Of a stretch of DNA of 31,379 bases, positions 8,411 to 19,100 are shown in pieces (within the stretch, counting starts at the first letter, position 1; the number at the start of each line of letters is the position of its first letter). The DNA lies in IMG/VR virus record IMGVR_UViG_3300034045_000008, positions 1-31,379 of that record, one strand, 5' to 3'. The notes beneath the pieces are model-generated. The model was given only the letters and a program-made list of their open reading frames with translations. It was not told where the DNA came from and did not search any database. Made by a program: the position numbers and the translations under genes. This stretch comes from a virus.

Positions 8411-10123
8411 ATGGCAGTTATACCAACATGGCAAAACGTAGGTAAATTAGATGTACGAGACGTAGCCCAATTAATGCAAAGTAGTGCAACAAGAGCTTCA
8501 CAAGGCTTAGGTGGATTAGCTAACTTAGCTGCTACTACTGGTGAAGAATTGCGGGCAGATCGTGTAGCTTCTGTACTCAATAAAGCGGCACAAGTGGATA
8601 CAGGACAAGAAGTACTAGATAACTACGATAACTTTACTGATGCTGAGAAGATCCTCCAGCAAGCAGATGGCTATATAGACAATAAAGACATTGGCAGTAT
8701 ACAGAAGGCTTTTAAAACCCAAGCCACTAACGTAGTAGACAAAGCGTTATATAACAACACCGCTAAATTCTTAGCTGACCCAAATACTACAGGTACTTTA
8801 GATGGTGCTCTAAAGGCTAGAGATGCCATTCTTAATAATGTACAGGTATTCGGTAATGTGGCTTCTAAAGATGCTGTAGAAAAGGCAACTGGTAATGTTG
8901 AATTACTGAACAAATTATCTACAGGTTATTTAACATCTACCGTAGGTAATGACATATATGAAGATGTATTCAGTGCTGTTGATACTGTACAGCAAGCCAC
9001 AGGTATCCCTATCTCACTAGATCAGAAAGGCAATATCAATATGGCTGGCTTAACTGAAGCAGAGATACAGAAGGTTAGTAGTTACTTGGCTGGTCACAAA
9101 GATTTAGCACAGCAAATGAAGTCGGTAACTAAAGAAACTTTTATTGATAACTACGCTAATAGACTACTACAAGAAGCTAGTAGCAAAGGTATACCTATGG
9201 ATAAAAATGTTGCGTACAGCCAGGCGACACAATATTACGATACAAATATTGCAGCTAGACGCCAAGAACATGTACTAAAACAAGCGCAACTTAGACAACA
9301 AATTACTCAACAAAATCCTGAAGTAAATACAGTACAGACTTACATTGAGCAAGCAAAGACTAAGGCAGCTTTAGCGCAGCAGAAACTACAAGCCTATAAA
9401 GAAAGTGTTGAGTCGCTACACGGTATTACCGAAAAGCGCAGTATTTCTGGTATGGCTGAAATAATGAAAGAAGTAGCCAAAGAGTCTGGTAAAGACTTCG
9501 GTGAATTAAACGGTTATTTAGGCTCTAACAATAACGAAGTTGCTCCACGCCTATATAGTATATTGAGTAGTACCTTTGAAGCAGAGTTGGCTACAGGTGA
9601 GAAAGTGGTAATAGACTTTGCTAAAGATACTTCATTAAATGCTCTGAAAATAGCATTAGCTCAAGCAATTAACCCCGAAAAGGATGGTGAGGGTAACTAC
9701 GATATAGCTAGCGATAAATTCAAAGAGACCTTGGCTCAAGCCATACTTCGTGAAAAAGCTGAGTACATGCGAGCTGAGGCTGAATACACTGTATATAACC
9801 AGAGCGCTACTAAGCTATCTGGCATATTAAACGGCTTCCTTAGAAATAACACAGTAGACCATAAAGGTAGACATGTTATTCTTAATGTAGAAGAGGCACA
9901 ACAAGCTCAGTTTGCTCTTAAGCAAACAGCATTACAGCCTATAGACTTATTAGCGCAATCAGATCCTGCTCTACAGGAAGCACGAGCCAAGGCAGATAAG
10001 TTCTTAGAAGCTAGTCAGAAGATAGGCAAAGGTAATCCTAAAGATGACCTCCCTGAAGATGGAAAACTTACAAATGACCAGAGACTTGAAGAAATGTGGC
10101 GAAACCTTTCCTATATCTACTAG
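8411..10123 (+). CDS. 570-aa helical internal virion protein (N4 gp51-like position)
   Basis: A soluble, largely alpha-helical protein rich in Ala, Gln, Lys and Asp, without signal peptide or transmembrane segment. Residues about 280-340 (QEHVLKQAQLRQQITQQNPE and on) and 430-470 are good coiled-coil candidates. It sits immediately before the virion polymerase gene, as N4 gp51 does, and like all its neighbours on this strand it has no cysteine. Helical Ala/Gln-rich proteins at this place in podoviruses are typically internal or ejected proteins; that role is inferred. The gene is followed by a strong intrinsic terminator before the polymerase gene. The start is set by the AAGGAGGT just upstream. 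Confidence 0.72.
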   Translation: MAVIPTWQNVGKLDVRDVAQLMQSSATRASQGLGGLANLAATTGEELRADRVASVLNKAAQVDTGQEVLDNYDNFTDAEKILQQADGYIDNKDIGSIQKAFKTQATNVVDKALYNNTAKFLADPNTTGTLDGALKARDAILNNVQVFGNVASKDAVEKATGNVELLNKLSTGYLTSTVGNDIYEDVFSAVDTVQQATGIPISLDQKGNINMAGLTEAEIQKVSSYLAGHKDLAQQMKSVTKETFIDNYANRLLQEASSKGIPMDKNVAYSQATQYYDTNIAARRQEHVLKQAQLRQQITQQNPEVNTVQTYIEQAKTKAALAQQKLQAYKESVESLHGITEKRSISGMAEIMKEVAKESGKDFGELNGYLGSNNNEVAPRLYSILSSTFEAELATGEKVVIDFAKDTSLNALKIALAQAINPEKDGEGNYDIASDKFKETLAQAILREKAEYMRAEAEYTVYNQSATKLSGILNGFLRNNTVDHKGRHVILNVEEAQQAQFALKQTALQPIDLLAQSDPALQEARAKADKFLEASQKIGKGNPKDDLPEDGKLTNDQRLEEMWRNLSYIY

Positions 10124-10148
10124 TTTGCGAGCTTAAATAAGGTATTAT

Positions 10149-10177
10149 AATAAGACCCTAACGGGTCTTATTTTTTT
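10149..10177 (+). terminator. Intrinsic terminator between the 570-aa gene and the virion RNA polymerase gene
   Basis: AATAAGACCC, loop TAAC, GGGTCTTATT then TTTTT: a perfect ten-base-pair stem and a seven-T run (10171-10177). It lies 25 bases after the stop codon and about 20 bases before the polymerase ATG. I see no convincing promoter between it and the ATG, so polymerase mRNA may depend on read-through. Confidence 0.88.
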
Positions 10178-10197
10178 AATTAGTATAGGTAACAGCT

Positions 10198-13100
10198 ATG
10201 AATGATAACAAAGATTTTAGTGAACCTAGTTCTACAACTCCCCAAGTAACAGAAACTAGCGTACCAACACCAAGCCTAGATGCATTCAACCCAGTGAATC
10301 AATCTAACTCGATACTACCTGATGTACAACCAGAGTCTAATACCCTACTAGGTAAAGCAGAGGCTGTACAACAAGCATCACAACAAGCAGTCTCTTCAAC
10401 AGGTATAGACGCTACCGTTAAGCGTATGTATCAGCAGGTCGATCAATTCTTGGCTTCACAAGGCATAGACCCATCCGCATTAACAGTTGATGAAAAAGCT
10501 GATGTCTTTCGTAGCATGAATGACAAAGAGACTGCATTAAAGTTAGCAAGTGCTAAGAAAGAAATTAACGCACGTCTTAAATCAGATTTAAAAGTACTTG
10601 AAAGAACACGTTCTCGTTTTGGTGATGAAAAAATAAAAGACACTGCAGTAGTTGCAGGTGGGGTTGCTAACAAAGCAGTACACAGTATTTACGCTACAGC
10701 AGACTTCCTAACTAGATTAGGTACAGCCAAGTTAGGTGATGATAATATTTTTGTTGCTATAGCTAAAAATAACCCTCTTCTAAATGCAGATGAGTTTGCT
10801 ACCCGTATAGGTGAGGTACTAACAGGGAAATATAGCAATGACAATAACCCGTTAGCTAAGAAAGATTTTAAATTGGGTAAAGGACTAGACCCAGTAGTAG
10901 AAGCAGTTACTGGCTATAACCCTGTAGACGTATTCAAGAGTATTGACCAAGTACTGTATCAGAACTCTTCCCCCATCCATCAAGAAGCTATGGATGCAGG
11001 TGCAGTATCTTTACAGAAAATAGACGCAGGTGCTAAACAACGTAAAGAGGTATACGCTAGATTATCTGGACTAGATCCAGATAATTTAGAGGACAAAGCC
11101 AAATTAGAAGTTATGGATTACATGTATAGCTTTGTTGAGGCTATCAAAGCTAACTTAGATAATCCAGAATTCCTAGCTACACAATCTGCGCTTACCTTAG
11201 GTGACTTAGCAGGTGGTGGTTTAGTAGGTAAAGCAACTAAGCCTATTGGTGCTCTATACGCCTCAAAACATCTGTTACCTAAGATAAAAGAATCTGAAGA
11301 GATGGCTAAGTACTTCAGACCTTTTATCGAGAAATACAAAGATGATATTTACCCACTATTCCTTGAATCAGCAGAAACCATGGCTGAAAAAGGAGCTAAG
11401 ATAGACTTTAACATCTATAACCTATTGAGCGATCTACCTCGGGAACGACAACTAGAAATAATACGGGATTACCGCGAGATACAAAAACACTTGGGTCATA
11501 ACCCAGTGCAGAAAAAGCTGGATGATCGTAAACGTGTAATTGCTGAACAAGCCGCTGCTACTGCTAAAGCAGAGCAACAAGCTGCAAACGTAGGTTCACT
11601 TGTTGGTTTATCGGCATCATCTGCTTACTCTAATGCTAATGAAGCTGTAGAAGAGTTAATGAAACTTCCTATGAGTACGTTTCTTGAGTCTGACTACGCT
11701 AAGGCATTATCTGAACAAAATCCAGACGCTACTCCAGGAGAGTTATTGCAGATAGCTGCAGAGCAGGTAAGAGAAACTACCTATAACCTAGTATTCGCGT
11801 CATCACTTCTATCTAACTACTTTACAGGTGCTGCAAATGTTGTAGGTAAAGCTGTTGGTGGTAAAGGCGTTAAATTACCTGAAGGTACTGGAGCTGTATT
11901 TAAAGAACCTTTCCAAGAAGCTATTGAAGGTACTACAGAACAGCTATCTAAAAACTACGCTTTACAAACACATGGCGATGAAAATAAAGAACTGTTTGAA
12001 GGAGCAGGTACTAACGCAGGTGCATCAGCTATTGCTGCTTTTGGTTTTACTGGAGGTACTGCTGCAGTAGTAGGAGCACCTAAAGCACTAGAGACAGGAG
12101 CGAATATAGCTAAGTCTGCTGTAGGTATGTTCGTTACTAAATCGGCTACAGACAAAGATACAGACCAAGCCAAAAATATTCGTAATGTTATAGCGAATCA
12201 TTCATTTGACCCAGAGTCTCTAAATAAAGACAAGAATAAAAAACCTATCCCAGGTGAAGCTCCTCCACAAGAACCTGTACAAAAGACTCCTAAAGAAATT
12301 CGTAAGGAGCAATTACAACGGGCAATAGAAAAAAGAGATGTTTCTGAATTAACTACATCTGAGCATGTTAAGCCTGAAGAAGTAGTACGTACTGTAGCTA
12401 AAATAGTCAGAGACCCGAAGGCTACAGTGGAAGAGAAATATAACGTAATCCACCAACTAACTGCCTATGGCTCTGCATTGTCTTTGGTTAATATGTCTTA
12501 TGAGAATAAGCTAAAAGAACTGAAAGAAAATAAAGACCCATCTAAACAAAAGCAGTTACGTGAAGAACTTAAAGGACTTAAAGCAATTAACGATAGTGTT
12601 AATGCTGTTAAAGCTCATATCTATAAAGTAGTTACTGATGGTAAGAAAACCTTCAGTAAAGACGAATTAAAAGAAGCTATTGTTAGTAGTATTACTCGTA
12701 ATACTAAGAGTAAGGCAGAAAGCAAAAATGCTGTAGTGCGTCTAATGGCGGCTGTAGCCAATAATGATATAGAACTAACAGAAGAAGACATTACCCGTAT
12801 AGCCAATGACCCTAATAATAACCTCACTCGTGAGGATTTAATGAAGGCCATAAGTTATGCGAAAATTAAAGATGTTAACGAACTAGTCGGTAAAACCGCA
12901 GGTAGTGTAAGAGATAACATCCTTAATGGTAATGCTAACTTTGTTGGTTTACGTCAATATAACGATACTATCATCGGCGCATTAGCACTGAATGATCAAT
13001 ACGCATTAACGAATGCTGTAAACCAATTCAATAAATTCAAAGAAAGTCACAACAAGAAAGCTGAAGGCGCTAAGAAAATACTCAGTATTCTTGATCGTGC

Positions 13101-16100
13101 TCGTAAATTAGCGTTAGAGCGTGGAGCTAATCCACAACAAAACATAGCTCTTAAAGTATCTGAAGTTTCTCCAGAGCTGCAACAAGAATTAGACGCAGCA
13201 ATCCAAGAGCATCTATCAGATGGTTTTAGATCAGAAGGTAGAACAGTTACTGGATACAACAGCGTATTTAGTAAGAAACAACGAGATACTTTAAACAACA
13301 TCATCGAAGAAGCTAATATTCTTAACAAGTTCGAGCAACGAACTAATAAGATGATTGATGAGTATTTCAATAAACCTAAAGATACTCAACAAACACAAGA
13401 TAAAGCCCCAGAGACGCAATCTGAGACAACTACTCAGACAGAAGCTAAAGATACTAAGAAAGAAACTAAAGCTCCTGAGAAAGCTCCTGAGAGCACCAAA
13501 CAGGAAAGTAAGCCTACCGATACTAAAGCTAATGAAGAAGCCTCAGATAAGCCAAAAGAAACTGTATCTAATCTTACTAAGCTAGGTGACGAAGAGCTTG
13601 ATGCTATTCCCAATAATGCGACTAAGCATATAGAGAATGTGTCTGGTTCTTTAGAAAGTAGCCAACAAAAGCTGAACAGTACCCAAAAAGCTATCAAAGA
13701 AAATCAGCGTGAATTAGATGCACTAAGTAAAAAGATTGATAGTTTATCTAAGTCTGCTAAGCCAAGTAAGAAGGCCACAAAAGCTCTTATCGAAGCTAAG
13801 AAAGCCCATAAGGAAATCGTCTTAGAGACTAAAGAGCTACGTGAATCAGCACAGCGTTTGAAACGCACTATCAAGCAGAACAAACGTAAACTTAAAGAAG
13901 CTAAAGAGCAGTACATCAAGAATGAACAAGTGAAGCAAAATGCTAAAGACTTGGGCATTGATGTAGATGCTATGCGTCAGGATATTGACGAAGCTCTTAA
14001 AGATACTAATGATACTGATGGCTCTAAGATGACTGCGCGTATTATGTATACGTTAGCTAAAGGCCTAGATAAGTATGTTGCCAAGATTAAAGAATTAAAG
14101 GACAAAGGCAACTATAGTATGGCTGAATTAATGGACTTAGAGCACAAGCTAAATAAATTCGTCCATAATTTATTCGTCGGTACTAATGGTGTATTCACTA
14201 AGATAGCTGAGTTGAATATCCCTGAAGAAGTCAAAAAAGCTGTTAGCAGTAAACTGGCTAAAGACGTATTCGATTTAGTATCGTTCCACCACGCAGCCCT
14301 TAAACCGTCTAAAAATAGCCATAAGTTATTGATCAATAAACTACGTAAGGCAGGCATTGATCTAAATAACATTACTTACGAGAAAGATGGCCAAATCTTC
14401 TTTACTGACGAAGTTAAAGAAGTGTTTAGAGAACAGCTCTATGGTAAAGACGGAGACTTTACACGTAATGATAAAGTCTTACTAAGCCAGTTAGCTACTT
14501 TCATGCACAAATTCCAGAAAAGTTTCAACGAACTTACTGATTCTGCGGGAGCTTCTAAGTTTACTTTGAAGAACCCAATAGCTGAATTCTTGTTCGATCA
14601 AAACTTCTCTGAATCTAAACGAGGTGAATTTTCTATAGCCATGGCTATAGCCTCATTTAATTACATAGCGACACAAGGTAGAACTACGCTATACAAAGAT
14701 AAGTTAACTCGTATAGGCATATTAGATGCCACCCAAGAAACATACGATTTATTGAGAGCCATAGATCCTGCATTCAGTAAACGTGCTGATAAGATATTCA
14801 GTGAAGTAGGCGTACCTATGGAAGATGTAGCAGATAGTATATACCAAGCCACTATGGATATTCTTGGTTTAAAACCTGATAACAATGTAGCTACATTGGC
14901 TCTTATAGAGGGACTTAAAAAGTCTATCGGTAGATCTGCTATTAATGTCATGACTGGCATGACTTACCCGCATAGAGATTCGCAAGGTAATGTTACCCAA
15001 GTGCCTCTAGTGTCTAAAGATCAAGTAGATATGAGGGTATTTAACCCTACTTGGTACAGTAAGCCTACTGACAATAAAGAACTGAATAAAATACTTAAAG
15101 CATTTAAGGATAATTCAGTGCTAATCAGTACTGTTGATCGGCTATATCATATAGCCAAGAAAGTGGGTAAAGTTAATAAGAATATTCTTAAATCACTTAG
15201 CTTACAAGAACAGGCTAATATCATAAGAGCTGTACAACCAGGATCTAAAGTTAAAGCCACAAAAGAGTCTCTAAATAAAGCTATCAATAGCCTTACTGCT
15301 AGAGAGATGCAGCAAATATTCAGTGTATTGAACCTGTTGGACAAAAATCCTCAAATAGTTAAAACATACTTAAATGAGTATACTGCTCCGTTCAGAGATC
15401 CACATACAGATGCGAAAGTTTATCCACATAAACACACTCGTACTTTCATCAACTTTGCTGGATTTGAGCAGACAGTTGATGATGTAACTAGAGTAGACTT
15501 AATAGAACCTTTGGATAATATAGCTGAAGCCCATAAATCAGCTAAGAAGACTTTATCTACTCTTGTAAGTAATGATCCTGACGGTAGTTTACTAGACGAA
15601 GATAAAGCACCTAGAACAGAGCCATTAGATGATTCGCAGTTACCTACCAATAAGCTACGCTCTAACTCTAAGGTATCTGCAAAAGAACGAAAAGTACTTA
15701 GCGTACTTAACAAACAAGCCTATGTTGTACGTGACTACATGTCGCACATGCTTGATGTACTAGGCCGTGGTTTCTTCTACGCAGTAGAGGGCGTTAAAGT
15801 AGGTGAAGAGCTAGTAGAAGTACCTGCTTCAGAAATAGACGCACACAAAGCTAACGCTCAAAGATTATCTCGTGTACTTGATGTATACGATGAAATGCGT
15901 AGTACATTTGATGAAGAAGGTAATCCAACTAATTGGTACTTCACTCATTTAGTTACTTCATTTGGTCGTTACCAGATGAACCAACAGCCATTTAACCCCC
16001 AAACAGATAAGCTGGCTCGACACTTAGTACGCCATAATATGTGGAGACAGAAACTCACATTACGTAGAAGACGTAAGGATGGTTCTAATGCATTAATAGA

Positions 16101-19100
16101 GTCTAAGGCTATCCAACGATTCTTAATCGGTGTTGCCCAGTCTCTAGGCGTTAAAACAGACCAAAAAGAGTATGAAGTTATACGAGATGAATTAAACCAA
16201 TTAGTTAATAATTCGTCCGTTAAAGATGCGCTAGAGTCTCTGAGAGCTATCAATAACGCTCAACCAGGTTCTTTAACTGATGAAGAGATACAGCAACATA
16301 CTAACAATATAGCTGCTGTTACCACGTCGGAAGAAAAGACATTTACACTGGAAGGTCTTTATAACTACATGGTATTCCAAGATGCTGTAAATAGTGGGGC
16401 TAAATCAGTCGAAGTAGACATGTCTCGTGAGGATGATGGTAGAACTAATGGCTCAGCCTTATCACAACTATACTACACAACCGAACATTTACTTGATGAA
16501 GACGGTGGGGTTAATCCTTACATAGCTAAAGAATATAACCGTTTTGGTATTTTCTTCAAAGGGCAGTTATTCGATAACTACGTGCAGTACAGAAATGGCA
16601 AACCTTCACCAGCTAAAATAACTTCTGTAAGAGAACTCACAGAAGACGAAAAGAAAGAAGCTGGTTTGGGTGTACGTGGTGAAGACAAGTACGAAGGCAC
16701 TGCTCGTGAAGCATTTAACATACTAAATAACTTACTTAAATACGGCGTAATGGCCGCTAAGCTAGTTAAGAACGCGTCAGGTTTATTTACCTTAGATGAA
16801 GAAATACCATCTAAAGCCAAAGATGAGTTAGATACTCGTTTAGATGCTCTTAGGGAAAATAAACGGCCATTAATTAAGTATGATAATGGATTAATCTTAG
16901 GCATCGTTTCTTTATTTGGTGATCTAGTAACAGGTGAGGGCAAAGATACTGAAGTTACTTCTGATGGACGTAAAATTAGTAAGAACCCTACTGTACAAGG
17001 TAGTTATGCTGCTGGCTTAACTGCGATGCAACGTAGTGCAGTAAGTACCGCTATTGAAAAAGCAGTGGGTGCTTTACTTAGCGATGATAAAAGCGATGCT
17101 TTGGTTGCCTTAGAAAATTACGTAAAAGAAAATCAACTAGGTGAGTTATTCGTTAAAGACGAAGAGAACTATAAAAAGTTAGTTGAGTTGTTACGAGAAA
17201 CAGGTGTTTCTAATGATCTACTTAATTATCGAAACCCTACGTTAGATTTAACACTGAATCTAGATCTAAAGATACCTGTTAAATACTACAGATATGATAA
17301 GCGTAAAGACGGTTATGTCAGTTATGATACCACTATTACGCTTGGTGGAGCTATCAAAGGTATTATGGGTGCTGCGATTGCAGGTGGTGTAAAAGGATCT
17401 AACGCATCTATTGAAACAGGCGCAACTGCTGTAAAAGATATGACTATCACTGCTGCCCTAACGTATAAAGCATTATTTGATGCTGCATACAATGAAGCAA
17501 TCGAGAAGAAACGTAAGTTATTTGGTAATGCAAGCAAAGCATACAAAAAACTATTTGCCCTTACTCAGCAAGAAGAACAAGAGATTTACGATAAAATCGG
17601 GATACCTCCAGAGTTCTTGACACCTATGGCAGATAAAGAAGGCCATGGTGTTTCTTATGCACGTATAAGTAAGCAAGATAGTTCTGCTAATCCAGACAAT
17701 AATCTGTCTTTCGCTACGCAAGCACTTCGTAATACCGCTGATGTAACTAATGAATATGTGCTTGATGAAAATGGTGAGATAGTTACTCGTCCAAGATCTT
17801 TAACCAATAAGGGTAAAGGTTATGACGAATCTATGGATACCGCTAACATGACTCTCGAAGAGCCTGGTGTAGCTGGTCTCCCTGCTAGTATTATTAGTCG
17901 TGATGCTTCTATATTAGGTAATGCTGTACTATCTGCAGACAAAAAAGGCTTAGGCTTCTTGCCTCTACATGATGCTAATATCGCAGGTACTGGCATTATC
18001 CATAGAATCACTAAAGGGTTTAACCGTGCTATGTTTAGTGATGCTATTAAGTCTCACCCAGCAGCACAGATATTCCTACTTAATCTACGGAATTTTTACC
18101 TATTAACTGAAGCTATTTCTGAGAACCCATCAATGGATATAACACCATTGTTGTTTGATTCTCATAATAGACTAGCCACAATGCCTGAAAGCATTAAGAA
18201 AGTGGACAAGAACCCTATAAAAGAATTCGACTCTCTTGCATTATTTATACAAGAAACTGCACATAATCTGCTTGAAAAAGACATCGAAAAGAACCCAGAA
18301 CTTAATGCTGGGGAAATGCGGTCAAATATGGCTGTAGCATTCTCAGCAATCGATACGCAAGATGTGTCTGCTTACAGAGGTCTAGCTACTAAGCATCCAG
18401 AAGTAATTAAGTACATAAATAGAGCTTACCTGATAATGGCTAAGCATGAATTACAAGTCAATAAAGAACTAGTAGAGAAAATGGATAACATCACTAAAGA
18501 GGCGCTGAGTATTATCAATACTATGGGTAACTACTACAACGAAGAAGGCCTATATAACGCCACAGCAAGAGATGCTAAAACTACTAGTAAAGGCGGTAAG
18601 AAAGTACCTAGAGTTCTGGATAAGTACGAAGATCGTGCAGCTACAGAACAAGAAACTAATAAGGATATTGAAAATAAACCAGCGCAAGTACTTCCTGAGG
18701 ATAAGCCTACAGCATCTGGTGTGTATGCTTCTCTACTACAAGCAGAGAATGCGCAGGAAGCCTTAGAACACTTAGCTGAGCTACGTAAATTATGGGCTAA
18801 CGCTACTGATGGTAGAATAAATAAAGTAGTTACAGCTTTCTTTAAAGCCCTCTCTAGGGATCGTGCTGATATAAAAGAGTTATTAACAAATACCAAAATA
18901 GTATTTGGTACTACACCACACGGCGCAAATGCCTCTGTATCGTTCAATAACGGTGTAGCTACAATAACTATCAATGATAAGCTACAAAACCCTGAGATTG
19001 TCGCTGAGGCGCTCTCACACGAGATTACTCACGTTATCATTGAGAATGCTCTTAATAAGGCGATGTCTGACAAAGCAACTCCTGAAGAAGAGGCTTTGGT

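Noticed and set aside
17939-17950. Run of six A as a programmed frameshift site in the polymerase gene
   Set aside because: The main frame continues unbroken for thousands of bases on both sides and motif C follows in frame; no stop codon arrangement or hairpin suggests frameshifting.
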